Part shown: one piece after another, positions 1 to 7,687 of the stretch
How the letters are laid out: each line of letters begins with the position of its first letter
Numbering within the stretch: the stretch's first letter is position 1
Translations under genes and position numbers: made by a program
Source: an uncultured Prevotella sp.
GTDB taxonomy: Bacteria; Bacteroidota; Bacteroidia; Bacteroidales; Bacteroidaceae
Direction: 5' to 3'
Assembly: GCA_905210845.1 (NCBI GenBank)
Contig: CAJLYG010000057.1
Coordinates: 1-15,676, forward strand
Length of the DNA stretch: 15,676 nt
Notes under the pieces: generated by a model
Seen by the model: only the letters and a program-made list of their open reading frames with translations
Databases searched by the model: none
What the model was told of the DNA's origin: nothing

Positions 1-1145
1 GGCGGGAAGGGGCTGCCGATCGCGCCGAAGCCACCTAAGCTCTTGGCTCCCTCTGAAGAGAAGACGTATTTCATGTCACCCACATATCCCTTCAGCACAT
101 CCCATCCGTATTTGACACCGGCAGGGAAGCTCTGGAAGAAGTGGTAGCTGACATGCGTCTCCTTACCTTGATAGAGAGCTGCAACAGTCTTCGTGCTGAT
201 GCCTAACATCAGGTCGGGAGAGAGGACAGTCTGGCAAGTATCGTTTACCCCTTGGTGGGAGAAGACCAAGCGAATGGTGCGAACGCGCATGCTATCACGA
301 TGAGTCTTGGGGACACTGCTCAACACATCATGCAAGCGACCGATCTCATTCGAGAACTCATTATAGGAATCGACATTCTTTCCATTGATAGCAAGGATCT
401 TATCCCCTTTCCGTAAGCCAACCTTTGCAGCAGCCGTACCAGCGACAACGCTGTCTACCTCCGCTGGAATAAAGGGACGGGCAAAGACTGGGGATGCCTT
501 CAGCATGCCTAACAGGTTAATGTCGCCAGGGAGGGGAATGCTCACTTTCTTCCCATTCCGGATGACATCGCAACGCCGCGCCTTGGAGAGATCCCTGAAG
601 AAATCAGCATTATACTCCTTGAACTCTCCCAAATCCGTCCCAACGAGGATATCTCTGTCCTGGAACCCATAGCTCTTGGCTTCTTGGTTAAACTTCATGC
701 CCAGTGACATCGCCTTGGGTTGGATATAAGTCTCTCCCCAGTAAAACATCACCATAGAATAGATGAAGAGTGCCAGCAGGAAGTTGACAAGGACGCCTCC
801 CACCATAATCAGCAAGCGTTGCCATGCTGGTTTGGAACGGAACTCCCAAGGCTGGGCAGGACGTTTCATCTGCTCGGTGTCGAAGCTCTCGTCGATCATG
901 CCTGATATCTTACAATAGCCACCAAGCGGCAGCCATCCCATGCCATATTCCGTATCACTATTCTTGGGCTTGAAATGGAACAGGCTGCCGTTCCACTTGC
1001 CGATGCCTACATCAAAGAAAATAAAGAACTTCTCCACCCTCACGCCAAAGAGCTTGGAGAAGAACATGTGTCCTCCTTCATGCAGGAGCACTAATAAAGA
1101 GATTGCAAGAATGAACTGCAGCAATCTGATCAAAAATATTTCCAT
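1..1145 (-). CDS. rseP: RseP/site-2-protease family zinc metalloprotease, 3' end outside window
   Basis: This encodes an inner-membrane M50 protease that cuts transmembrane segments, in the RseP family of regulated intramembrane proteolysis. The first 381 codons are visible; the C-terminus, where the second metal motif (NxxDG type) should lie, is beyond the window edge. An N-terminal hydrophobic helix carries HEGGH at residues 22-26 (the HExxH zinc site, His22/Glu23/His26). A second helix follows around residues 95-120 (RLLIMVGGVLVNFLLALF). Two periplasmic PDZ-like regions come next; the second contains VGLRKGDKILAINGK. The last visible residues (EGAKSLGGFGAIG) are typical of the segment just before the C-terminal catalytic helices. 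The ATG at 1145 lies 18 bases after the dxr stop, so the gene is probably the last visible member of the tsaB-to-rseP operon. Its natural substrate cannot be told from the sequence. Confidence 0.93.
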   Translation of the reverse strand, partial: MEIFLIRLLQFILAISLLVLLHEGGHMFFSKLFGVRVEKFFIFFDVGIGKWNGSLFHFKPKNSDTEYGMGWLPLGGYCKISGMIDESFDTEQMKRPAQPWEFRSKPAWQRLLIMVGGVLVNFLLALFIYSMVMFYWGETYIQPKAMSLGMKFNQEAKSYGFQDRDILVGTDLGEFKEYNADFFRDLSKARRCDVIRNGKKVSIPLPGDINLLGMLKASPVFARPFIPAEVDSVVAGTAAAKVGLRKGDKILAINGKNVDSYNEFSNEIGRLHDVLSSVPKTHRDSMRVRTIRLVFSHQGVNDTCQTVLSPDLMLGISTKTVAALYQGKETHVSYHFFQSFPAGVKYGWDVLKGYVGDMKYVFSSEGAKSLGGFGAIGSPFP

Positions 1146-1163
1146 CTAAAAGGTCTCTTATTA

Positions 1164-2321
1164 TTAATTATTATTCATGATTTCGGACGCGATCCTACGA
1201 GCCTCAGCATCTGTCTGTACATAGACTTCATAATCCGGGTGCGGGTCGTAGGTTGCCTTTGCCATCGTCTGTTCGATAATGTCTGCCATACCGAAGAAGG
1301 TACATTCCCCTTTGCGGAACCCTGCGTTCACGATTTCATTCGCTGCATTCAAGATACATGGCATGTTCCCGCCTTTCCGGATAGCCTCATACGCCAAGGC
1401 AAGGCATTTGAATTTCTTCACATCAGGCTCAAAAAACTCTAAGGGTTGCCGGAAAAGATCAAGGCGATCCCCCTGCAACGGCAAGCGTTTCGGATAGGTG
1501 AACGCATATTGGATAGGAAGACGCATGTCGGGGACACCTAATTGGGCTTTGACAGCGCCATCTTCGAATTGCACGGCACTGTGTACGATGCTCTGTGGAT
1601 GGATCAGCACTTGGATCTTTTCCGCTGGGACCCCAAAGAGCCACTTGGCTTCCATCACCTCAAAGCCTTTGTTCATCAAGGTAGCAGAATCGATCGTGAT
1701 CTTTGCGCCCATCGTCCAGGTGGGATGCTTCAAGGCATCAGCAGCTGTCACATGCCCCATTTCCTCATGAGTCAACAAGCGGAAGGGTCCTCCGGAACAG
1801 GTCAGCAGGATCTTATCCACCAGATTCTCATCCTCGCCGACCAAACTTTGGAAGATCGCGCTATGCTCACTGTCTACAGGGATGATCTGCGCATGGTTCT
1901 CTGCCGTCAACTGGCAGATCAGCTCGCCAGCCACCACTAAGGTTTCCTTGTTTGCCAGGCAAATCTTCTTATGTGCCTTAATGGCATGAATGGTAGGCGA
2001 AAGTCCGGCAAACCCTACCATGGCAGTCAGGACCATGTCTATCGGCCCTGCCTCTACCACCTCGTCCAAGGCTTGTTTCCCGGCAAAGACCTTGATATCG
2101 GGCTCATCGTCTAACAGCGACTTCAATTCGCCATACTTCTCTTCATTGGCAATGACGACGGCTGCAGGATGAAAGCGACGTGCCTGCTCCGCTAATTCTT
2201 TCACCCGGTTATTGGCTGTCAGGCAATACACCTCAAACAGGTCACTGTGCTGACTGATCACGTCAAGTGCCTGCGTGCCTATCGACCCCGTAGAACCGAG
2301 TATGCATATTTGTTGTTTCAT
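1164..2321 (-). CDS. dxr: 1-deoxy-D-xylulose 5-phosphate reductoisomerase
   Basis: This cytosolic enzyme (also called IspC) converts 1-deoxy-D-xylulose 5-phosphate to 2-C-methyl-D-erythritol 4-phosphate using NADPH and a divalent metal. It is the committed step of the non-mevalonate isoprenoid pathway, which feeds undecaprenyl phosphate and menaquinone. The 385-residue length is normal and looks complete. Residues 9-15 (GSTGSIG) form the NADPH-binding turn and 123-126 is ANKE. Asp150 and Glu152 in PVDSEHS are metal ligands. MNKGFE at 216-221 supplies Glu221, which aligns with the third metal ligand (Glu231 of the E. coli enzyme). HPQSIVHS and GVPDMRLPIQYA are conserved family segments. The start is 3 bases after the rimM stop, so the two are co-transcribed. 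The stop is a tandem TAATAA. As a family member it is the expected target of fosmidomycin, though uptake decides sensitivity. Confidence 0.97.
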   Translation of the reverse strand: MKQQICILGSTGSIGTQALDVISQHSDLFEVYCLTANNRVKELAEQARRFHPAAVVIANEEKYGELKSLLDDEPDIKVFAGKQALDEVVEAGPIDMVLTAMVGFAGLSPTIHAIKAHKKICLANKETLVVAGELICQLTAENHAQIIPVDSEHSAIFQSLVGEDENLVDKILLTCSGGPFRLLTHEEMGHVTAADALKHPTWTMGAKITIDSATLMNKGFEVMEAKWLFGVPAEKIQVLIHPQSIVHSAVQFEDGAVKAQLGVPDMRLPIQYAFTYPKRLPLQGDRLDLFRQPLEFFEPDVKKFKCLALAYEAIRKGGNMPCILNAANEIVNAGFRKGECTFFGMADIIEQTMAKATYDPHPDYEVYVQTDAEARRIASEIMNNN

Positions 2322-2324
2322 TGT

Positions 2325-2846
2325 TTACAAATCTAATATACCTTCCGGCAATTGAATCGTTATCTCTCTCTTCTGTGTATCTACCTGTTGGATCAGGTCC
2401 TCGGAAGCAGGCACCAACACCTTCCTTCCCGTGGAAGTCTCTACTTCAAACAGAATGTTGAGGGTGCTGTCATCCACCGAACATACCGTCCCGACGATTT
2501 CCTGGTTCTGGACATCGACCAACTGGTATCCGATGATCTCATGCCAAGAGAGATGGCCTTCGTCATGATCTGACAGTTGGCGAGGAAAATAGACATCACA
2601 TCCAGTAAGCTCGCGCGCCTGTTCTTGCGTGTCGATATCACAGAATTTCATCAAGGCTGTTTCCTCACTCTTAAACCGGTACTCCTCCATGAAGAAAGGA
2701 ACCAAGATCCCTTCAATCTCCAAGATGAGATAGTCTGCATCCACACGATCGAAGACATCATCATCGAACATAAAGGTAATCTCTCCCTTTACGCCATGCG
2801 GTTTTCCTAACTTCCCTATCTTATAGACTTCTTCCTGCCTGATCAT
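2325..2846 (-). CDS. rimM: Ribosome maturation factor RimM
   Basis: RimM binds ribosomal protein S19 and assists processing and assembly of the 30S head domain. The N-terminal RimM barrel opens with IGKLGKPHGVKGE. The C-terminal PRC-barrel covers roughly residues 90-170, with WHEIIGYQLVD and the closing LPEGILDL typical of the family. An upstream GTG at 2861 is in frame, but it lies inside the end of murA and adds five residues (MWIVK) unlike the family. The ATG at 2846, one base after the murA stop, gives a 173-residue protein of normal size, so I chose it. The gene sits between murA and dxr with almost no spacing, implying co-transcription and possibly translational coupling with murA. Confidence 0.94.
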   Translation of the reverse strand: MIRQEEVYKIGKLGKPHGVKGEITFMFDDDVFDRVDADYLILEIEGILVPFFMEEYRFKSEETALMKFCDIDTQEQARELTGCDVYFPRQLSDHDEGHLSWHEIIGYQLVDVQNQEIVGTVCSVDDSTLNILFEVETSTGRKVLVPASEDLIQQVDTQKREITIQLPEGILDL

Positions 2847-2847
2847 T

Positions 2848-4158
2848 TTAACTATCCACACGTTTTATGCACGCGCCCAACTTATTCAGTCGTCCTTCGA
2901 TATTCTCGTATCCACGGTCGATCTGGGCGATATTGTCAATGCGACTGGTCCCATTTGCACTCATGGCAGCGATCAGCAATGCAATACCCGCACGAATATC
3001 CGGACTCGTCATACGTCCTGCACGAAGGCGGATCTTATGGTCGTGCCCTACGACTACGGCACGGTGAGGGTCGCAAAGAATAATCTGGGCACCCATATCA
3101 ATCAGCTTATCGACGAAGAACAGCCTGCTTTCAAACATCTTCTGGTGAAAGAGCACGCTTCCCCTTGCCTGAGTAGCCACGACGAGCAAGACAGAGATCA
3201 GGTCAGGTGTCAGGCCCGGCCAAGGAGCATCCGCGATCGTCATGATAGAACCATCCAGGAAAGAATCCACAATGTAATGGTTCATGCGCGGGATCACCAA
3301 GTCATCGTCCTCTTCCAATACCTTAATGCCCAAACGGCGGAAGGAATCAGGGATAATTCCTAAGTCGCGGAGTGACACGTTCTTGATTCGAACACCATCG
3401 CCCACCATGGCTGCCATCCCAATAAAGGACCCTACCTCGATCATGTCTGGCAGGATCTTATGGCGTGCCCCATGCAATTCTTTGACACCTACAATCGTAA
3501 TCAAATTGCTGGCTATCCCACTAATATTCGCTCCCATCTGGTTCAAGAGATGGCACAATTGCTGGATATAAGGCTCACAAGCGGCATTGTAGATCGTTGT
3601 TGTTCCTTCTGCGAGGACAGAAGCCATGATGATATTTGCCGTACCTGTTATGGAAGCTTCGTCAAGCAGCATGTAACAGCCTTTCAGCTTCCGGGCATGG
3701 ATCTCATAGACATTCCGCTCCTCATCCCGAACGAACTTGGCTCCGAGATGCTTGAAGCCTAAGAAGTGGGTATCCAAGCGCCGTCTCCCGATCTTGTCTC
3801 CACCAGGTTGGGCAACCGTTGCCTTTCCAAACCGGCCCAACAGAGGACCGATCATCAGGACACTGCCACGAAGAGAGGCACATTTCTTGACGAACTCATC
3901 ACTCTGGAGATAATCCAGGTTCAGGTCGCTTGCCTCAAAGGCATAGTCGTTCTGCCCATGCCTCGTCACCTTTACCCCGATATCACGGAGCAACTGTATC
4001 AGATTATTGACATCGAGGATATCTGGGACGTTCTTGATCCTCACTTCCTCACAAGTCAGCAAGGAAGCGCAAATCACCTCTAACGCTTCGTTCTTGGCTC
4101 CTTGAGGAGTGATTGTCCCATGCAGCAAATGCCCGCCCTCTATAATGAAAGACTCCAT
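2848..4158 (-). CDS. murA: UDP-N-acetylglucosamine 1-carboxyvinyltransferase (Asp in place of active-site Cys)
   Basis: MurA transfers enolpyruvate from PEP to UDP-GlcNAc, the first committed step of peptidoglycan synthesis, in the cytosol. At 436 residues it is slightly longer than the E. coli enzyme (419). The catalytic Lys22 lies in GAKNEALE. The loop that normally reads PGGC-IGAR reads PGGDKIGRRR here, so residue 121 is Asp (codon GAC at 3798-3796) where E. coli has Cys115, while the adjacent Arg120 equivalent is kept. Asp at this position is known to keep activity and confer fosfomycin resistance in other bacteria, since fosfomycin alkylates the Cys. The fold repeats are intact, including the C-terminal PDIRAGIALLIAAM segment and the ending RGYENIEGRLNKLGA. 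The gene follows the DUF4290 gene by 6 bases and precedes rimM by 1 base. Confidence 0.97.
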   Translation of the reverse strand: MESFIIEGGHLLHGTITPQGAKNEALEVICASLLTCEEVRIKNVPDILDVNNLIQLLRDIGVKVTRHGQNDYAFEASDLNLDYLQSDEFVKKCASLRGSVLMIGPLLGRFGKATVAQPGGDKIGRRRLDTHFLGFKHLGAKFVRDEERNVYEIHARKLKGCYMLLDEASITGTANIIMASVLAEGTTTIYNAACEPYIQQLCHLLNQMGANISGIASNLITIVGVKELHGARHKILPDMIEVGSFIGMAAMVGDGVRIKNVSLRDLGIIPDSFRRLGIKVLEEDDDLVIPRMNHYIVDSFLDGSIMTIADAPWPGLTPDLISVLLVVATQARGSVLFHQKMFESRLFFVDKLIDMGAQIILCDPHRAVVVGHDHKIRLRAGRMTSPDIRAGIALLIAAMSANGTSRIDNIAQIDRGYENIEGRLNKLGACIKRVDS

Positions 4159-4164
4159 AAGCGA

Positions 4165-4758
4165 CTATTTTTTCCTACGTTTCTTATCCATTTCACGAGG
4201 CTCTACCTTATCAAACTCGAAATGATCCAAATCGAGCTGAACCTTCCCATCCGTATAACGGGCAAGGTCGGAAGCCACTTTCTCATCATCCGAAGAGCCA
4301 TGTCCCCACTGGAACAGGTTACGCTTCATCTGATTGGCTGTCAGCCGGATCAACTCATCCCGCTCTTCACCAGGTTCCATTGACTTCAGCTTATCAAAGA
4401 CCTCAAACATCATCTTGCCATAATGGCGGACAGGAATCTTCGTCATGGGATAAGGCATAGGATCCGGCTTCTTGGTAATGGTCTTCGCCTGTGACACATC
4501 ATAAGGATAATCAATGTCAAGCTTGAAATTGCTCATGATGGCGAGGTGATCCCACAGCTTTTGGGCATGGTCCGCGCTATCACGGTTTTGCGGGAACATA
4601 CGATCCATGATGGCAACAATCGCCTCTGCGCAACGCTGGCGCTCCTCCTTGGTAGGCAAAGAGACGGCATAATCCACCATGTTCTGCACCTCCCTACCGT
4701 ATTCTGGGAGGATAAGCTTCTCCCTTTTCGTATTATAATCTAATCCTTCAATATTCAT
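4165..4758 (-). CDS. DUF4290 family protein, unknown function
   Basis: This is a 197-residue soluble protein of a family found almost only in Bacteroidetes; I recognise it by its opening (LDYNTKREKLILPEYGREVQ) and a KLWDHLAIMS segment. It has no signal peptide, no membrane helix and no recognisable catalytic motif. It is rich in charged residues and probably largely helical. The C-terminus ends in a basic tail (KVEPREMDKKRRKK), which might contact nucleic acid or ribosomes, but that is inference only. It sits between tsaB (2 bases upstream) and murA (6 bases downstream), a pairing I recall from other Bacteroidales. The conserved neighbourhood is the only hint at function. Confidence 0.9.
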   Translation of the reverse strand: MNIEGLDYNTKREKLILPEYGREVQNMVDYAVSLPTKEERQRCAEAIVAIMDRMFPQNRDSADHAQKLWDHLAIMSNFKLDIDYPYDVSQAKTITKKPDPMPYPMTKIPVRHYGKMMFEVFDKLKSMEPGEERDELIRLTANQMKRNLFQWGHGSSDDEKVASDLARYTDGKVQLDLDHFEFDKVEPREMDKKRRKK

Positions 4759-4760
4759 AT

Positions 4761-5453
4761 TTACAAAAGTTTTTTAGGCTGTTTAGCGACGAAATCCTTC
4801 AGATAGAACGGGACAAAATAAGCCACATCCTCAAATTTCCCTAAAGCGATCCTCTTCTCTGCCAAAGGGAACATATTCTTGGCCAACGGCTCTATATCCT
4901 TGATCAGGCGGGCGTTAGGGTGATGGATTGCCTTCATACATTTCTCCGCGCCATTTCCGAAGAAATAGACTGGATGTTGATCGAGATACTCCTGATAGGT
5001 GCTTTCATCCACCACATCAGCATGGATAGGGCGAACCTCATGCAATGCCCGGTCATACAGGCAGGCATATACTTCCATGCGACGGGCATCCAACATCGGG
5101 CAGAGCAGCGCATCTTCCTCTTCTACCATTTCCCGAAGCAACACAGGAACGGACAAGACCTCCAAGGTAGGGATACCAATCAACTTGACGCCCCTGCCAT
5201 AACAAATCCCTTTCGCCATGGACACGCCGATACGAAGCCCCGTATAGGAACCAGGACCGCAGCTGACAGCAACCGCATCAAGAGGAATGGCATGATGATC
5301 AACAAATGAAAGAGCCTCGTCTACAAAGACGCCCAATTTTACGGCGTGGTTAGGACCGCTATGATCTTCCTTATTGAAGATACATTCAGCATCATTGCTG
5401 ACAGCCACGGAGCACACATCCGTACTCGTTTCAATGTTTAATATACAAGACAT
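4761..5453 (-). CDS. tsaB: tRNA threonylcarbamoyladenosine biosynthesis protein TsaB
   Basis: TsaB is the non-catalytic partner of TsaD in making N6-threonylcarbamoyladenosine at position 37 of ANN-decoding tRNAs. It also has an ASKHA (Hsp70/actin-like) fold. The 230-residue protein opens with LNIETSTDVCSVAV, the family's phosphate-1-like loop. GPGSYTGLRIG at residues 66-76 is the hallmark signature shared by TsaB and TsaD. A TsaD His-x-x-x-His metal site is lacking, as expected for TsaB. It is the first gene of the leftward operon, with a Bacteroidetes-type promoter just upstream (5481-5489), and diverges from yicC. Confidence 0.95.
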   Translation of the reverse strand: MSCILNIETSTDVCSVAVSNDAECIFNKEDHSGPNHAVKLGVFVDEALSFVDHHAIPLDAVAVSCGPGSYTGLRIGVSMAKGICYGRGVKLIGIPTLEVLSVPVLLREMVEEEDALLCPMLDARRMEVYACLYDRALHEVRPIHADVVDESTYQEYLDQHPVYFFGNGAEKCMKAIHHPNARLIKDIEPLAKNMFPLAEKRIALGKFEDVAYFVPFYLKDFVAKQPKKLL

Positions 5454-5480
5454 AAAATATTATTTATTCCATTATAAGAT

Positions 5481-5489
5481 GCAAAAATA
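5481..5489 (-). promoter_or_regulatory. Predicted -7 promoter element for the tsaB-rseP operon
   Basis: On the minus strand this reads TATTTTTGC, a full match to the Bacteroidetes sigma-ABfr -7 consensus TAnnTTTG. It lies 27 bases upstream of the tsaB ATG. Transcription would start roughly 6-8 bases downstream and leave a leader of about 20 bases. I see no clean -33 TTTG at the usual spacing, only a T-rich stretch. Confidence 0.6.
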
Positions 5490-5553
5490 CGCTTTTTTCT
5501 TGGGAAAAGACCACTTTCCGGGCTGATTTCTTCAATTACTCCCGTTTTTTTCT

Positions 5554-5561
5554 TACTTTTG
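5554..5561 (+). promoter_or_regulatory. Predicted -7 promoter element for yicC-gmk-nadD
   Basis: TACTTTTG matches the Bacteroidetes -7 consensus TAnnTTTG and ends 24 bases before the yicC ATG. Its position also argues against the in-frame TTG at 5559 as the start of yicC, because that codon lies within the promoter element. No convincing -33 element was found. It diverges from the tsaB promoter, and the two -7 elements are 64 bases apart. Confidence 0.6.
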
Positions 5562-5585
5562 CAGAAATTTAACGATAAACTCACT

Positions 5586-6461
5586 ATGATACAATCAATG
5601 ACGGGCTACGGCAAATCTGTCGTTGCTTATAAGGACAAAAAGATTAATGTTGAAATAAAATCGTTGAATAGCAAGGCATTGGACCTTTCTACTCGCATTG
5701 CTCCTCTCTATCGTGAGAAAGAGATGGAAATCAGGCAGATGATTGCCAAAGCACTCGAACGGGGCAAGGTGGACTTCTCTATTTGGATTGAAAAGGACAC
5801 GATCGTGGACCCGACTCCCATCAACACGGCTTTGGTGGAGAACTATTATCACCAGATCAAGGAAATCTCTGCACAGACTGGCATCCCTGAACCTCAGGAT
5901 TGGTTCTATACACTGCTGCGCCTTCCTGATGTCACGACCAAGACGGAAGTGGAGACATTGGAAGAGGAAGAGTGGGTTGCAGTCAAGTCGGCCATCGAGG
6001 AAGCCATCCACCATCTTGTTGAATTCCGCATCCAAGAAGGGGCTGCCTTGCAGAAGAAATTCACAGAGAAGATTGATAACATAGGGAAGCTGTTAGCCAG
6101 CATCGAGCCTTACGAAAAGTCTCGGGTGGAGAAGATTCGTGCCAAGATCATCGATGGACTAAAGGAAATCCCGGAAGTCGACTACGACAAGAACCGCTTA
6201 GAACAGGAGTTGATCTATTACATCGAGAAGTTGGATATCAGCGAAGAGAAGCAGCGACTTGCCAACCATCTGAGATATTTCCGTGAGACCATGGAAGAAG
6301 GCCATGGACAGGGCAAGAAATTAGGGTTCATCGCACAGGAGATGGGGCGAGAGATCAACACTACGGGCTCTAAGAGCAACCAGGCTGAGATGCAAAATAT
6401 CGTCGTCAAGATGAAGGATGAACTGGAGCAAATCAAGGAACAGGTATTGAATGCACTATAA
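5586..6461 (+). CDS. yicC: YicC/YloC family endoribonuclease
   Basis: This is a cytosolic protein of the YicC/YloC family; members in E. coli and B. subtilis have been described as endoribonucleases affecting RNA turnover. The 291-residue length is normal. The N-terminal YicC domain opens with MIQSMTGYGKS, the classic start of the family. The C-terminal DUF1732 domain contains GKKLGFIAQEMGREINTTGS, the most conserved segment, which is rich in candidate catalytic Glu residues. The ATG at 5586 was chosen because the family begins at M-I-x-SMTG and the longer frame starts inside the promoter. An ATG at residue 5 is a weaker alternative. gmk follows after 11 bases, consistent with one operon. Confidence 0.95.
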   Translation: MIQSMTGYGKSVVAYKDKKINVEIKSLNSKALDLSTRIAPLYREKEMEIRQMIAKALERGKVDFSIWIEKDTIVDPTPINTALVENYYHQIKEISAQTGIPEPQDWFYTLLRLPDVTTKTEVETLEEEEWVAVKSAIEEAIHHLVEFRIQEGAALQKKFTEKIDNIGKLLASIEPYEKSRVEKIRAKIIDGLKEIPEVDYDKNRLEQELIYYIEKLDISEEKQRLANHLRYFRETMEEGHGQGKKLGFIAQEMGREINTTGSKSNQAEMQNIVVKMKDELEQIKEQVLNAL

Positions 6462-6468
6462 AGGAGGT
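6460..6468 (+). promoter_or_regulatory. Strong Shine-Dalgarno sequence for gmk
   Basis: AAAGGAGGT, overlapping the yicC stop codon, is complementary over nine bases to the usual 16S rRNA 3' end and sits 4 bases before the gmk ATG. Bacteroidetes genes rarely use Shine-Dalgarno pairing, and the other genes in this window show nothing comparable. It fixes the gmk start at 6473. Confidence 0.75.
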
Positions 6469-6472
6469 CGAC

Positions 6473-7045
6473 ATGAGTCATAAACTCATCATTTTTTCAG
6501 CACCCAGCGGATCCGGGAAAAGTACCATTATCAACTGGCTGATGAGCCAACACCCGGAATTGAACCTAAGGTTCAGCATATCCTGTACTTCCCGCCCTCC
6601 CAGGGGGACGGAACAAAATGGAGTGGAATATTTCTTCCTCTCCCCGGAAGAATTTAAGAAACGCATTGAGAACCAGGAGTTCTTGGAATACGAAGAGGTT
6701 TACCACAACCGCTTCTACGGTACGCTGAAGTTACAGGTGGAGAAGCAGTCTGAAGCCGGGCATATCGTTGTCTTCGACGTAGACGTAAAGGGGGGATGCA
6801 ATATCAAGAAGTTTTACGGCGACCGTGCCCTAAGCATTTTCATCCAGCCTCCTTCGTTAGCAGTCCTTCGCCAACGGCTCACAGGACGGGGAACCGATGC
6901 TCCGGAGGTGATTGAAGAACGGCTTGCCCGGGCTTCCTACGAGCTGACCTTTGCCCCGGAGTTCGACAAGGTGGTGATCAACGATGACCTTGAGAAAGCC
7001 GAACAAGAGGCATATACTGACATCAAGGAGTTCTTAGAGGCATAA
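6473..7045 (+). CDS. gmk: Guanylate kinase
   Basis: Guanylate kinase phosphorylates GMP to GDP with ATP in the cytosol, an essential step of guanine nucleotide supply. The 190 residues contain the P-loop SAPSGSGKST at 9-18. The GMP-binding segment SCTSRPPRGTEQNGVEYFF carries the conserved Ser and Arg residues, with FLEYEEVYHNRFYGT following. DVDVKGG matches the conserved base-binding DvqG region, with D-V-K-G in place of D-i-Q-G as in many family members. The LID region RLTGRGTDAPEVIEERL is intact. It lies between yicC (11 bases upstream) and nadD (15 bases downstream). Confidence 0.97.
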   Translation: MSHKLIIFSAPSGSGKSTIINWLMSQHPELNLRFSISCTSRPPRGTEQNGVEYFFLSPEEFKKRIENQEFLEYEEVYHNRFYGTLKLQVEKQSEAGHIVVFDVDVKGGCNIKKFYGDRALSIFIQPPSLAVLRQRLTGRGTDAPEVIEERLARASYELTFAPEFDKVVINDDLEKAEQEAYTDIKEFLEA

Positions 7046-7060
7046 ATCAAGCAGGATCCT

Positions 7061-7630
7061 ATGATCAAGACAGGGTTTTACGGAGGGTCATTCGACCCTA
7101 TACACATCGGGCATATCGCCTTGGCAAGGCAACTGCTGACGTCGATCCCTTTGGATGAGATATGGTTTGTCGTCTCTCCGCAAAATCCTTTCAAAATAAA
7201 TAACAATCTTTTAGATGACGAGAAGCGCCTCCAGATGATCCGGATCGCCTTGCAGGATGAGAAGGGGCTGATCGCCTCCGATTATGAATTCCATCTGGAA
7301 AAGCCGTCCTATACATGGAAGACCTTACGTGCCCTCAGGAAGGACTTCCCGGACCGGGACTTCTCCTTGATCATTGGTGCTGACAACTGGTTGGCGTTCG
7401 ACCGATGGGGGCATCCCGACGAGATCATCTCGGAGCATGAGATCTTTGTCTACCCACGGAAAAACTATCCGATTGACGAACGGAAACTACCCCATAACGT
7501 CCACTTCTTCGATGCAAAGCTATATCCCGTGAGCAGCACTTGCATCCGGGAAAAAGTGAAGGAAGGGAAGTCAATCCAGGGTTTAGTACCCGACTCTATT
7601 GCCGATTTGGTAAGAAAATACTATAAATAA
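7061..7630 (+). CDS. nadD: Nicotinate-nucleotide adenylyltransferase
   Basis: NadD joins ATP and nicotinate mononucleotide to give deamido-NAD in the cytosol, the central step of NAD synthesis. The 189-residue protein has the nucleotidyltransferase signature GGSFDPIHIGH at residues 8-18, with His15 and His18 forming the HxGH catalytic motif. The second signature SSTCIR is at residues 158-163. IIGADNW is also characteristic. The gene closes the yicC-gmk-nadD unit; a new promoter follows within 30 bases. I saw no clear hairpin terminator between nadD and that promoter, so read-through into the envelope genes is possible. Confidence 0.97.
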   Translation: MIKTGFYGGSFDPIHIGHIALARQLLTSIPLDEIWFVVSPQNPFKINNNLLDDEKRLQMIRIALQDEKGLIASDYEFHLEKPSYTWKTLRALRKDFPDRDFSLIIGADNWLAFDRWGHPDEIISEHEIFVYPRKNYPIDERKLPHNVHFFDAKLYPVSSTCIREKVKEGKSIQGLVPDSIADLVRKYYK

Positions 7631-7655
7631 CCAGCCGGGATATCGTTTTTTTCAC

Positions 7656-7663
7656 TATCTTTG
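7656..7663 (+). promoter_or_regulatory. Predicted -7 promoter element for the envelope-modification operon
   Basis: TATCTTTG, followed by CA, matches the Bacteroidetes -7 consensus TAnnTTTG exactly and ends 24 bases before the ATG at 7688. The spacing is the same as at the yicC promoter. A run of seven T lies upstream, but there is no exact -33 TTTG. It marks the start of a transcription unit that probably covers all eight downstream genes, since no other such element was seen between them. Confidence 0.65.
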
Positions 7664-7687
7664 CACGCATATCATAAATATACTCGA

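Noticed and set aside
7631..7655. A possible intrinsic terminator (T-run after CCAGCCGGGATATCG) downstream of nadD
   Set aside because: No stable stem of useful length precedes the T-run, which is better explained as the T-rich region upstream of the -7 element.
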